Part shown: positions 21,289 to 32,141 of the stretch, in pieces | Layout: every line of letters starts with the position of its first letter | Numbering within the stretch: the stretch's first letter is position 1 | Assembly (NCBI GenBank): GCA_012064385.1 | Contig: QRDG01001734.1 | Coordinates: 1,550,001 to 1,614,000, forward strand | DNA length: 64,000 nt | Source: Puccinellia tenuiflora | Taxonomy: Eukaryota > Streptophyta > Magnoliopsida > Poales > Poaceae | Reading direction: 5' to 3' | Notes under the pieces: generated by a model | What the model was told of the DNA's origin: nothing | The model's input: only the letters and a program-made list of their open reading frames with translations | The model's database searches: none | Made by a program: the position numbers and the translations under genes

Positions 21289-22539
21289 ACATGACGTTGT
21301 AATTTAAAGTGTTGGATGCAGATTTTATTTATGCATATTGAAACTTTAATGTAATAGCTGATAGGAACCAGGGTACTTGATCAGAGAGGAGACAATCTAT
21401 CAATTTGTTTCATTGGCAGTATTTATGCTTGGTTTTCACCTATTTTATTTATCTCTCTACACTTGGAGTTGCAATATTTCTATGTTGATTTCTTTGTCTA
21501 CATACCAGCCACATGTACATGGTTTACACTTGCTATAAACTTGCAGAACGGAGCAAACTTTCTTCATTAATATTGAACAAGTACATACACATGATCAGTA
21601 ATGTCAGGGCTGCAAAGAACAATTTTGCACAACTGAATTTTTGATACATCGATCACAGGGACCTATTGTTGCTTCTGTACACTAGGAACCTATTTCTTCT
21701 ATGTTTCTTCAGAAGGTATGTCTTGACGTTTCCTCGGAGGAACAATGTAGCCAGGCTCGTCAATCTGAAAGCAAAACACATACTGTTATAACAAAAGGCA
21801 AAAGTAGCATAGATGAAAACAAGCTTGCAGATAGATCAAGCAAGAGAACTGAATACGCTATGATTTGTGTAAGGAGAAGTTGAGAAACAGGGACAAGAAG
21901 CAAACGAACCTGCCAAATGTGACTCCTCGCAACGAACATTAGCAGAAGCTGGAGGCACAGCGAAACTGAACATCTGTCGAGCTGAAAGTTGCGCAGCATG
22001 CCTTTGCTAAGGTTAACATCCGCCAGGCAGGTGTCCGTCGCCGCACAGCCTATGAGGGCGAGCTGTCTGCGCCCCTCACGATGAGAACGAGCTCGCCGCC
22101 CCACCTATGTTGACGGGGAGGTCGTCGTCCAGCTGCCGAAGACGAGCAGGCGCCGCGCCGCCGATGGAAAGGTGTAGCTCACCGCGCCGCTTCCGACGAG
22201 GACGAGCTCGCCGTGCTGCCGATGGTGAGCGGGAGGTCGCCGTACAGCTGCCGAAGAGGAGTAGCTCGCCGCGCCGTCCCCGCCGAGGCGCCGATCTATG
22301 GTCGCCGCTCTGCCGCCCAGGCGATGTGGGGATATGTTGGTTACGTTTTTTTTCTGATTTTCTTTCGAACGGGCGACCAAATTATCCACGCTGGCTCGCC
22401 ACGTACGTCACCTCGTCAGCGCGTAACGATTCCGTAAGGTTATTCATCCGTACGCGTAGCATTACTGATATCCAACTGGTTGCAGGTTTGCACCGGTGTA
22501 GTGCTAGCTCATGCAGTTACTAACGCGATGTGCGAAGCC
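21289..22539. other. Spacer; possible minus-strand exon fragments
   Basis: The first 200 bases are the 3' region of the FRS gene. At 21702-21768 the minus strand has a short open exon after an acceptor-like TTTCAG (IDEPGYIVPPRKRQD, then a stop), and 21910-22330 holds GC-rich frames with tandemly similar words (GACGAGCTCGCCG). These may be remnants of a captured or decayed gene. No family is recognised. Confidence 0.3.
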
Positions 22540-22547
22540 TATATAAA
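22540..22547 (+). promoter_or_regulatory. TATA box of the dirigent pseudogene
   Basis: TATATAAA lies 75 bases upstream of the dirigent ATG, the normal plant promoter distance, so the promoter may still be functional although the gene is broken. Confidence 0.6.
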
Positions 22548-22614
22548 ATGAAGGTAGACTAGACCAAGTTCAGTCCATAACCTCGATCCCTGTAGCTTCT
22601 ACCCTCTGATCGCA

Positions 22615-23072
22615 ATGGCTTCCTCCTCGATGTTGCTTCCCCTCGCCGTCCTCCTGCTGGCCAGCTCATCCGCGTTGGGCATGCCGCACGCGTACGGCGG
22701 CGGCGGGCTCAACCACATCTGCTTGTACATGTACGAGACCACCGCGGGAGCCAATTAACGCCACGCTGCTCGCCACGGTGCTGCCCCAGCCCAACACGAC
22801 CTTCGGCATGATCGGGCTGCTAGCTCGACGACGTCCTACTCGACGGCCCCTACCCGGGGACCTCGAAAGTCCTCGGCCGCTTCCAGGGCCTCGTCGCCTT
22901 CGTGGGGCAGGTCACCCCGCCCGGCATGCAGTCGCTCGTCAGCTTCATCTTCACCGCCGGGACCGGGAGCAGGTTCACCGGGAGCACGCTGGTTGTTGCA
23001 GGCACCGTCACCAGCTTCGACGGCTCCTTCGAGCGTGCCATCGTGGGCGGCACCGGCGTGTTCAGGATATGA
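22615..23072 (+). pseudogene. Dirigent-protein pseudogene, truncated at the 3' end
   Basis: Dirigent proteins are secreted beta-barrel proteins that steer stereoselective phenoxy-radical coupling in lignan and lignin pathways. ATG 22615 gives a clear signal peptide (MLLPLAVLLLASSSALG) and the family's opening HICLYMYETTAGAN. A TAA follows at once. In a second frame the sequence continues TLLATVLPQPNTTFGMIGLL. In a third it reads VLLDGPYPGTSKVLGRFQG, then SLVSFIFTAGTGSRFTGS, TLVVAGTVTSFDG and RAIVGGTGVFR, classic dirigent motifs. The match ends at GVFR: the final beta-strands (usually about 25-30 residues) are missing and a gypsy remnant starts there. At least two frame lesions plus truncation make it non-functional. 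Confidence 0.8.
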
Positions 23073-24164
23073 ATGATCCTTTACTATAACTCTATAGCTA
23101 GCTTATTCTTATCCATGTAGCTTCTTGATATGAATGAATGTGATGCATCAGTATATAAAAGTATGAGACCGATGCATGAATTGACCAAATACTTACCAAC
23201 CACACGGTCTGGTTTATCATGTACTCTCTCCATGTTCACATGATTGACAGTTGCCTTTTGGAATGGATTTGGCTTGGATATCTCCTCAGCTTTCTTCTCA
23301 AGGCAATTGTCGGTGTAGTGCCCCATCTTCTTGCACTTGAAGCACTGCACTTGATTGAGGTCCTTCTGGTTTGCATGTTTGTGATAGCCATTATGCCCAT
23401 TACCTTCGTTGTTATGGCCATTGTCTCCATTGTTATGCCCATTTCCTCTGTGGCCATTATGGTTGTGACCGTTTCCTCCATTATGTTGATTACCATCATT
23501 GTGATTGTGTCCATTGCCTTCATGCCTACGGTTCTCAGAACTTCCATCACCATCAAGATGTGTACGGTTCCTATGATGCGGTCCTGAGTTGTAGCTATCA
23601 TGGTTATACTTCCTCTTCCGTTTTTCAGCTTGTTTCTGTTTGTTCTCCAGAATAACGGCTTTATCCATCAACGACTAAAAATTTGGAATGTGAACCACTG
23701 ACAACTGGATAGCAAGCTCATCATTTAGACCATCCAGAAATCTCTCACGCATCTTGGCATCAGTATCCACATCTTCTGGTGCATAGCGAGCTAGATCACC
23801 GAAATCAGTAACATACTCTGTGAGTGCGATGGTTCTGTCGCAGGTTGCGGAATTCCCTCCTCTTCAAGCTCATGACGCCAGATGAGACATGAGCGTTGCG
23901 GAATCCTTCTTCAAACATCTCCCAAGTTACTTCAGCAATGGGGTGGGTTATCTGGAAATTGTCCCACCATGTAGCAGCAGGTCCTTCGAGCAAGTGAGCA
24001 GCGAATCTCACTTTCTCGGCATCATTGCACCGCATAGTTACTAGATCTTTGTTAACGGAACGCAGCCAATCAAGCGCCGCCATTGGATCTGGTGCAGTGG
24101 AGAATTTTGCAGGCCTCAACCTCAGAAACCTCGTGAGCATGTCCACCTGCGGAGGTGGATTGTT

Positions 24165-24242
<78 letters not shown>

Positions 24243-24362
24243 CTGCATGAACTGTGTCATGACCTGCATGAACTGAGCTTGTGCGGCCATCAATTGCTGG
24301 AACTCATTGTTGTTATTATTCTCATTGTTGTTGTGGTGGTTGGGGTTGCGACGGGGAGGCAT
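23066..24362 (-). pseudogene. Ty3/gypsy gag-protease remnant
   Basis: ATG 24362 starts MPPRRNPNHHNNNENN, followed by a poly-Asn run and the gag core (RPAKFSTAPDPMAALDWLRS, AHLLEGPAATWWDNFQ, VTWEMFEEGFRNA). The frame is lost near 23840 and an in-frame stop lies shortly before SLMDKAVILENKQKQ (about 23672). Then comes an unusual Asn/Gly/His-rich stretch (GHNHN-type repeats), a CCHC zinc knuckle (CFKCKKMGHYTDNC), and the start of the protease with the active-site region degraded to DASHSFIS in place of the usual DSGASHSFIS. The sequence ends at the dirigent pseudogene. Reverse transcriptase and later domains are absent. It belongs to the LTR at 24904. Confidence 0.8.
24168..24242. repeat. (GTT)25 microsatellite encoding poly-Asn in gag
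   Basis: Twenty-five uninterrupted GTT triplets, AAC on the coding minus strand. They give a 25-residue Asn run, extended by further Asn codons either side. The length is likely polymorphic. Confidence 0.95.
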
Positions 24363-24889
24363 CTGTTGGATTAGCATAGATGAGTATATAGACGGAAATA
24401 GACTATGGAAAATAACTACCCATACATAGCATGATCAAAACAACACTTAGCAATCAAGATATAAGCATTCAATCACTTTAAAATACTTCTTGAAAATAGG
24501 ATATTAATTCCCGCGAAAATCCTAATTAGAATATGAAAACAAAATAGTTGAAAATAGTTGAACTATTATTGACATACCATATAAGTTGATATGGTCAATT
24601 GCTAACACGAATCTTGAAAATCCTAACGAAGACCAATTTGGTGGGCAACCTATATTCTTCCGAAAGCTCTAATTGCGCATGCAGTTTTTTTTCTCCTTCT
24701 TGACATGAGTCTTCTTCCATATGGGGTTCTCCACTATATCCGTGAAAAGTAGATATGAAAGTAAAAGATGAAGAGAAGATGATTACAAGAATTAAGTGTA
24801 TGAATATAATAAGGATTTGGAAAAATAAGTTTTCATCCTATGGTTTTTCCTAATCCATTCCTAGGTCACGATCCTACAGTCAACACACT

Positions 24890-24901
24890 GCTCTGATACC
24901 A
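24890..24901 (-). promoter_or_regulatory. Primer-binding site of the gypsy element (tRNA-iMet type)
   Basis: The minus strand reads TGGTATCAGAGC two bases inside the LTR end at 24904. About 525 bases of AT-rich leader without a gene (24363-24889) separate it from the gag ATG. Confidence 0.8.
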
Positions 24902-26571
24902 CTTGTAACGATACGACCCGGTAAGGTTGTATCCCATGTATAGTGCTAGTCCCTGGATCGACTCGCTAGCACACACGGTTCCAAATGAATAACAAAGAAA
25001 TTCAGTGCATCATTATTACAACATATTGATCCAGAAATTTAATTATTACAAATTGCATAGCCCATGGCTAGCTCAAATAGAATAACAAGTATTAAATAAC
25101 AGCGAAAGTAGAATAAATGAAAGGCTCCATCTAAATGTGCCACAGGCGACCATGTCGAATGGAGTCTCGCGACCTACGGCAAACGCATCACTCGGAATCG
25201 GAAATACCTGCAACGGTGAGTTACAGCCAGAAACAACACTGGTCAATACAATTGAATTGTATTGGCAAGATGTGCGAAAAGAAATGTTGTTTTTAATACC
25301 TAGCATCTATATGCATATTTGGCTAGGTGGAGTTCAGGCTATTTTGCGAAAAAGCAATAATTTTATCCTATCATTTGATAACAAATAGTTTTCAATAATA
25401 ACAAAGGACACACTGCTTGACAACAGGTGCTCCTACCCTTTTGTTCAACCACAAGCTTTAATAAATTACAAATTGGAATGAACGAGAAATCGACATGATT
25501 ACAAGCCCAGTTGTTCAAATCGTCCTTGACCAGGGACATGGCTAAGATCTTAGTTTTTAGACTCTCGAGAGCTTGTACACTTTACCCGTAAGACCCAGTC
25601 AGCCCGTTTACCAAAACACACAATTTGTGTAAAGGTTGGGTGATGACCAAGACTAAACTTTTGGGAAATAAAACCTCAAACCACCTGCGGACCCTGTCCA
25701 TCCTACTAACGCTACATCAGCTGGTCACGACGGGCTCGAGGTTCTATAACTTACTAGGTTCAGTCAACTGCCCATACATAATGTTGACATACGGCTGTAC
25801 ACGTAAACTACCAAACAAGCAACCAATCTATTCTCTTGTAACATGGGCGGCGGTCCCCACCATGCAGCACACTCCGATGACCCCTCTAGCAATCCGCCCA
25901 GATGATTGATTAACTTAAGTTGTTTTTATTTCAATAAATAAAATAGCAATAACTTAAAATCATTTTCATAACATGACACCACAGCCCCGTATAACTATGC
26001 ATTGCTAAGCACATCTAACCTACGATGGCGACAAGAGGACAATCAAATCAATTGTCATGGTTGGAAAATCATATGGCTATCCTACTTGGGTTTCATAGCA
26101 TAGCATATAATATATAGTCCTACACATGCAATTCTACAAAAATACACTAGAGATGCTTAGCAAAATATTGGGACTTTTATGGTAAAATTACACTTGCCTT
26201 GATCGTAGTCGTTCACGCACTCGTCGCAGTTGCAACCGTTGCACTCCGCACAATCTACACGATTTCGATACATCACAATAAGAACAAACATAAAAGAAAA
26301 CAAAGATGCAACACATGCATGCATGTCAATTTAATATCGCACGTATTATTGTTATTTAGTTCTCTGGTCATAACACTAAAATGATGCGCATGCAACTAAA
26401 CAGAATGCAACATGTGATTTAAATTATTAAGGTTATGCCAAAATATACTATATGTGGTGTTTAGCTTTCTTAAATTTATATGTTCTGTAAACATGTGATT
26501 TTATTGCAGAAATAGATTCTACAAGTTTTTCTAAAACCAACGGTATAAAGAACGTAATTTTCTGACGTGTA

Positions 26572-27597
26572 TGCTCCGTTCGGATGTTCGCATTGGGAGC
26601 TCCATATTGATATTGGGTTGAATATCAATATCATGAGATATTGATATTGAGTTTGAATGTCAATATTTTTGTTTGGATGTGTTAGATATTCAAACCCAAA
26701 CAAGATATTGAGTTTGAATATCAAATGTTGTTTGGATGTGTTAGATATTGAGTTTGAATAACAAGATGAACAACACAGCACAACAGCACCATTATCCAGT
26801 ACACAATTATCCACAATTTGACCACGGAGGAGCAGAGGCAGGAAGCCGGAGGAGAGGAGCAGAGGCGAGGATGCCGTCCTCGACCCCGTGAGAGCGCCGG
26901 CCGGAATCGCGACCGCCGGCCGCCGGAATCCCGAGCGCCGGCCGCCGGAATCGCGTGCGCCGGCCGCCGGAATCGCGTGCGCCGGCCGCCGGAATCGTGA
27001 GCGCCGAAATCGCGAGCGCCTGCCGCCGGAATCGCGAGCGCCGGCCGCCCTAGGTCTCGCACCTGCCCGGAGCTCCTCCAAGGACGGAGTGCCCGCGCCG
27101 CCGGCCCGCCGCCGCCCTAGGTCTCGCACCTGCCCGGAGAAGAGGGGGAAGGAGAGCAGAGGAGACGGCGCGACGGAGAGGGCAGGAGGCCGGAGTGCCT
27201 GCGCGGCTGCGCCGCCGGCGTCCTAGGTTTTCTGCCTCGCGGGTGAGGGGAGGGAGGCGAGCGAGGAGGGAGGCGGCCAAGGGAGGCGGGGAAGGAGGAG
27301 GCGGGGCGGCGGGTACCTCCGATGCGCCGCCGGCCGATGCATCTCGAGGAGACGAGAGGGAGGGGAAATGAGGACGCGCACGGGAGGATGGACGGGCCCA
27401 ATATCGACCCAATGTCGAGGTCTCGGGCTGGATATTCGCTGGGGCAAGTTTTTAACTACGGAGCCAAAACTGGATATCGAGAGCGAATACCTAGCTGCAA
27501 TATCCAATACATCTGAACATGTCGAAAGTAGATATTCGGGAAAGAATAGCTCCGAATATCCAATATCACGCTCCAATATCAACATCCGAACGCAGCA
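26572..27597. mobile_element. TIR DNA transposon (1026 bp) nested in the gypsy LTR
   Basis: The left end TGCTCCGTTCGGATGTT and the complement of the right end TGCTGCGTTCGGATGTT match at 16 of 17 positions; GTA flanks both sides (26569-26571 and 27598-27600). A 3-bp duplication fits CACTA or PIF/Harbinger, but the termini match neither standard. Internally, TTGAGTTTGAATATCAA-type words repeat near the left end. A GC-rich core (26880-27330) contains CCGGCCGCCGGAATCGCG repeats. No transposase is seen, so it is non-autonomous. Confidence 0.65.
26888..27141. repeat. Short GC-rich tandem repeat in the nested DNA transposon
   Basis: About seven imperfect copies of an 18-20 bp unit (GCGCCGGCCGCCGGAATC) are followed by a duplicated block CCCTAGGTCTCGCACC (about 27049 and 27114). 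All frames stay open because of the composition; these frames are not taken as genes. Confidence 0.75.
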
Positions 27598-28909
27598 GTA
27601 GATTAATTGATATGAATTTTACAAGATCATCATATTCTCTGGTTTCTTAATCGAATTTACAGAAAAACAGGACACTTGTCACAGCGCGATTCGCTGTGCA
27701 CTTTTGACTGGGCGCTGACCAGGACTGCTGAGTGTACTCGCCACACGGCGTCCTGTGATTGGCCAGTACCTCTTCATGTTTGAATCTAATCTAAGCCATC
27801 CAGGAAAGATCCAACGGCTACTGTGTATCTTCCCTATCGATCGTAACTTTCCAGCAACCATCGTAGCTTACCAGCACGGCTGTTTCGACGATGAAGTTCG
27901 GCGGCCGTCCGGTGGTTGTACGGCTCAAGGAAATACTCCAGGCGAATCAGCTACTCACAGGGAACACGGCGGTGGTCTTGGCGGCAACTCCCGAAGGTTC
28001 AACAATGATGACGACGTCCTCCGCAGCTCCAACTCCGGCAACGAACAACTCGACGAACTCTCGCTCCCGTCTCTGGTTTGTATGGAAAACGAGATTAGAG
28101 AGGTGCATAGACAAAGGTACGAAGGTTAACAGGGAGACAAAGGTCTTGGGGCGATGAGAATCCGAAGCAACCTTCACCGAGGCTTCGGTGAATAACGGCG
28201 GCAGCGACGATCGTCGATAGATCGATCTGTGGCGGCCAGGGCGTCGTGGTTTGCGGAAAAACGGAACGACGGGAGTGTGTAGGTATTTATACCAAGGTTT
28301 TGGGCGACGAAGAGATAGAGTATCGAACGATAGTTGAGATATTCTAGGAACCAACTCAGTACAGAAAACGTACGACACCAGGTGTTCGTTTCCGAGTTCA
28401 GCTTTTAGATAACAGGGACGATCGCCAGTTCAGAAAAAGGAAACGATTGCACTGTACGTTCAGAAAAAGAAAAGATAGTTCAGGGAAGGAGAAGAGAGAA
28501 TTGGAACGTGAGCTGAGAGCAAGATAAACAGGTTCGGGTCCTTTGGCCAGAGTGGCCTACCGCAGCTCCTTCTCTGCTTATGCTGTACACGTACCAGGTA
28601 CATGTATTGTCTCTTCAGAGCACAACTTGAACCATGTACGTTGCCCTTTGTGGCCTAGTTCTTTTAATTCTTTTCTTTTGGTTTGCTTTTTGTCTTCTCA
28701 CGTAGTACTTTATAGAAAAATAGTTTTGTGCTTATATGCACATGTACATTCATAAAATATTGAATTAATCTATTTGTTTGTGGATTGAAGTTGTGTTTCA
28801 GGTTGTTTTTGTTTAACATATGCAATGAAATGCAAATGCAATACTATATGATGCCAATGCACATGAATGATATGCAAACATTCCCAATCCTAAAAATTGG
28901 GATGTTACA

Positions 28910-31179
28910 TGTAGCATGTAGTGATTTTAGGTTTTCCATTGCCAGGTGTTGTGCTGCCTTGTGGCTCCTATGATGTTCTCTGGATGATCCTCTAATATCC
29001 ATGTGCAAAATGTTGGAGATGATTTGGTTAATGGATATTGCTGTGGTGACAAGTGCTTGTGCTGTCTTTTGCTATACTCACCTGCCTGCCCAAAATAGTG
29101 TAGCAAGTGTGTGCTACTCTGAACCAATTGGTTCAGGGATGTGCCTCTGCTGAATTCAGCTGGCTTGTGTGCTCAGACTGAGCTCTGTGATGGTGTAGAA
29201 TAATTCTAGAGCTAAATCTTTTAGCTTAGCATGCTGTGAAGCCTCCAGTTGAGTTACACAGAAGCTAGCTGGTTTAACTTGCCTTTTTAATGCTTTCCTG
29301 TGCTTCTGTTGATGAACAGAAGATGTGTTTTGATGCCCTGGTAGTGCTCTGTGCAAGTGTAGATGATTTTCTGGAGCTAAATGTTTTAGTTAACTTGCTG
29401 TGATGCCTCTAGTGAAGTTACACAGTAGCTAACTACTAATTATAGCTTTGGAATTTCTTTTATGCTATCCAGTGCTCTTATTAGTGCACAGATGTGCTTG
29501 TGGTGCTTTTCCCTTTGTGGGTTTTGTGCCCAGCATCTATTACTGGATTTGTGCTTCAATCAGATGTGGATCAAAGCAATATTTGCTTGTAAGCCTTTGC
29601 TCCATTATGTGGATTTGCTTCCCTTGCCTATGATGCACAGGCTGAGGCCCAAATTTATTTAGAACAGATGCTGTGCTTGATTTAAAATCCCTGTGATGAA
29701 CTAGCATAGCACTTCTATGCTTATCTGAGGGAAATATACACCACCCTACTCCATGTGTATCTAGCAGTTCATTTTGCTAGAGAAATAGAGATTCAACCTC
29801 TTGTCAGGTGTGGTGATGGTGTGTTATATTGCTTGTGGCTTTTCTTGATTCCTTGATCAACAGATCTTGTGGTCTCCTTCTTGTTCACCTTGCTGGCCTG
29901 CTCCTCCAGCTCCAGATGCTTCACTTGAGCTTCTGGCCTCCCCTCCTTGCTCCTATGCTCCTTGTTTCCTCTATCCCATCTTGCTCTTGCTTTTGGCAAG
30001 GATTCAGTGGTGAAAAGTGGATGGATTTGTGGTTGGGTGATGAACTGTGTTCTGTGCAGTGAGGAACTCGAACTGGTTCTTGCTGTGAGAGGAATGGTTG
30101 TGTTTTGCTAGCTACTACGGTTTGCTTTGTTCTTATCCTCCTCCAGGGAGTGAGGTAGCTGTGCTGTTGACAGCACAGTAACAGCATGGTGACTGTGCTG
30201 CTAGCTAGTGTGCTATCCCAGGTTCTGTTAACCTGGTGCTACGGCTGGTTGGTCTTATCTCTAAGTGATGCATTTTATTTTTACTCGCCAAGTGGATTTT
30301 GTTGCTGCCCAGCCAATGAGGTTGTTCTGAGGCTAAAAATTAAGGATTAAGAACAGATACTATACTTAGTCCCTTAATTGCACTCAAGGATGTAATTAGC
30401 AATGCATCACATTGCTAGGCTGAGAGTAATTCTAACCCTAACCCCTCTTTGTATTTTCTGTCTTTGCTTTTCATTTGTTTTGCAGGAAAACAATTACGAA
30501 GCTGGGATCAAATGATGAAGAAGATACAAGAATTTCTAGTTTAGAAATATTTGTAATTTTCCTTTTTGTGTAGTTCAGTTTATTGTAAAGACAATGTATT
30601 ATTGTTCTTAATCAATAAAATTATTCCTTTTGTTTTTCTTTTGATTTACAGGAACAATTATGGAATAAAGATCAAGAAGAAGAAATACAAGACATTTAGT
30701 TTATGAAACAATTTGTAATTTTCTTCTTCTTTGTATTTCCATTTGTTGTAAATAATATGTAAAGACAATGTAATGTATGTTAATTCAATAAAATGTTTTA
30801 TTTGTCTTTAAAAGAATTCATAAGTTGTAATATTTATTATAAAGATTTGGATTATTCAAATCTCTATTAATTCATTTACTTAATTATTGTTTCTATAACT
30901 TTATTGTTTTAATTTGATTTACTTTACAGATTCAATATTATTTGAATATTCAAATTGGATTCAAAATTCCCACAACAAGTAATTACCTAGAGGTCATGTC
31001 GAAATTTATTTGCATTCACCTAAGATGAACTAAACCTAATTCAGCAAGATGAATGAACTCCGATCACTCTAGGGTTTTTAATTTGCGAAAAATTTATTCG
31101 GGATTTTCAAATGCATGCATGCAGATGCACAAATTCCTATTTCTACCCTTCGTTAGTTCCTAAATGCTGGGATATTACA
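28910..31179 (-). mobile_element. Second gypsy-type LTR fragment
   Basis: Read on the minus strand it begins TGTAATATCCCAGCATTTAGG, closely resembling the beginning of the neighbouring LTR (TGTAACATCCCAA, then TTTTTAGG). It probably is the 5' portion of a related LTR into which the other element inserted. Internal duplications are visible: two copies of a roughly 200-bp segment around 29160-29450 (GAGCTAAAT..TTTTAG, GTTACACAG.AGCTA) and two copies around 30540-30800 (AATTTGTAATTTTC, TGTAAAGACAATGTA). No coding gene is recognised in this 2.27-kb stretch. Confidence 0.45.
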
Positions 31180-32141
31180 GTTTTGAAATGTAAAAAAGTA
31201 TTTGAAAAGATAAAGGAAAAAACCACACAACAAAACGGTGTCGAATTCTGATAAAAAGTCCACACGCGAGCATAGCCAATCAAAGAAATTAGGGAAAGGT
31301 GGGGTTCGGACGCAAGACATGACGGCTACCACTAGGACTCATCCCCAATCTTGTAGATTATACATCCGCACGGTATTACTACCTTATCTGGTCTGATGTG
31401 AAACTACTTATCTTTTTAGTAATTCTAGGAATACATTGGGGCAATATAAGATAATTTTAAATGATGTGTTCCGCGTGATCCTCCGTTCCAAAAGAGCAAG
31501 GCTCGACGCGTGAGGATAGCCTGCTCCAAAGACCACGAGCGGGCCATGTCGTCGAACTCGTGTCGAACACCTTGGGGCGCGCTGTGGACACGCCGATTCC
31601 GGCCTCCCTTGCACGAACAAGTGCCACTAAGAGTACCGCCTAGTCCTACTATTCCTCCACGCTGAAGCACGTGAGCCAGGATGGACCGAGACCTCGGGAT
31701 CAACGTCATCTTCCTCGCCTCTCGCAGTCGGCCGCCATGCTCGATTCGCCTCCGTACGACCTCCCCTTGCTTCTCCGTCCAATCTATCGTGCTCCGCGTG
31801 ATCCTACGGTCCTAAAGGGCAAGGTTTGACGTGCTAGGAGAGGCCGGCCCGACGACCACGAGCGGGCCGCGCCATCGGACTTCTGTCGAACACCTTGGAG
31901 GCACGCTCTAGACACGCCGATAGTGTCATTCACACGTTCCGGACAATTTAAAACGAATTAGGAAACACAGTTTTATGGCTGTGCACCAAATAAGATGAAC
32001 TAGAACTTTCTAGTTATAAGTTTGCGCTAATTTGGAACTTGCTCTGTTGAGTTTTTGTGAAAAATAGGTCTGGTCTTGTTCAAATGACATTGCCAAGTTG
32101 GAGTCATGAATTTTTCAGAAGGTGAAACCTTGTCAACTAGG
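31180..32141. other. Spacer with a duplicated GC-rich segment
   Basis: Two imperfect copies of about 130 bp lie at about 31469-31600 and 31793-31925 (both include CGTGATCCT.CG, GACCACGAGCGGGCC and TGTCGAACACCTTGG). No gene is recognised. At the end the sequence grades into the tandem array. Confidence 0.5.

Larger units (their letters stand above)
24904..28909 (-). mobile_element. 5' LTR of the gypsy remnant, enlarged by a nested DNA element
   Basis: The segment runs from TGTAACGATAC to GGGATGTTACA on the plus strand, with inverted TGTAAC/GTTACA ends, and abuts the primer-binding site. It is 4006 bp; removing the DNA transposon and one target copy (1029 bp) leaves 2977 bp. The right boundary is the less certain one, because a similar LTR end (GGGATATTACA) occurs at 31179. 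Apart from the nested element no gene is seen in it. Confidence 0.6.

Noticed and set aside
24025..24276. Plus-strand poly-Leu frame at the GTT microsatellite
   Set aside because: It is the complement of the poly-Asn run in gag, whose reading is supported by flanking gag motifs.
27050..27412. GC-rich frames inside the nested TIR element
   Set aside because: Multiple overlapping frames on both strands over short tandem repeats; no transposase motif.
24904..31179. A single 6.3-kb LTR ending at GGGATATTACA (31179)
   Set aside because: GGGATGTTACA at 28909 pairs better with the TGTAAC start at 24904, and the length would be extreme; kept as an alternative because both ends look alike.
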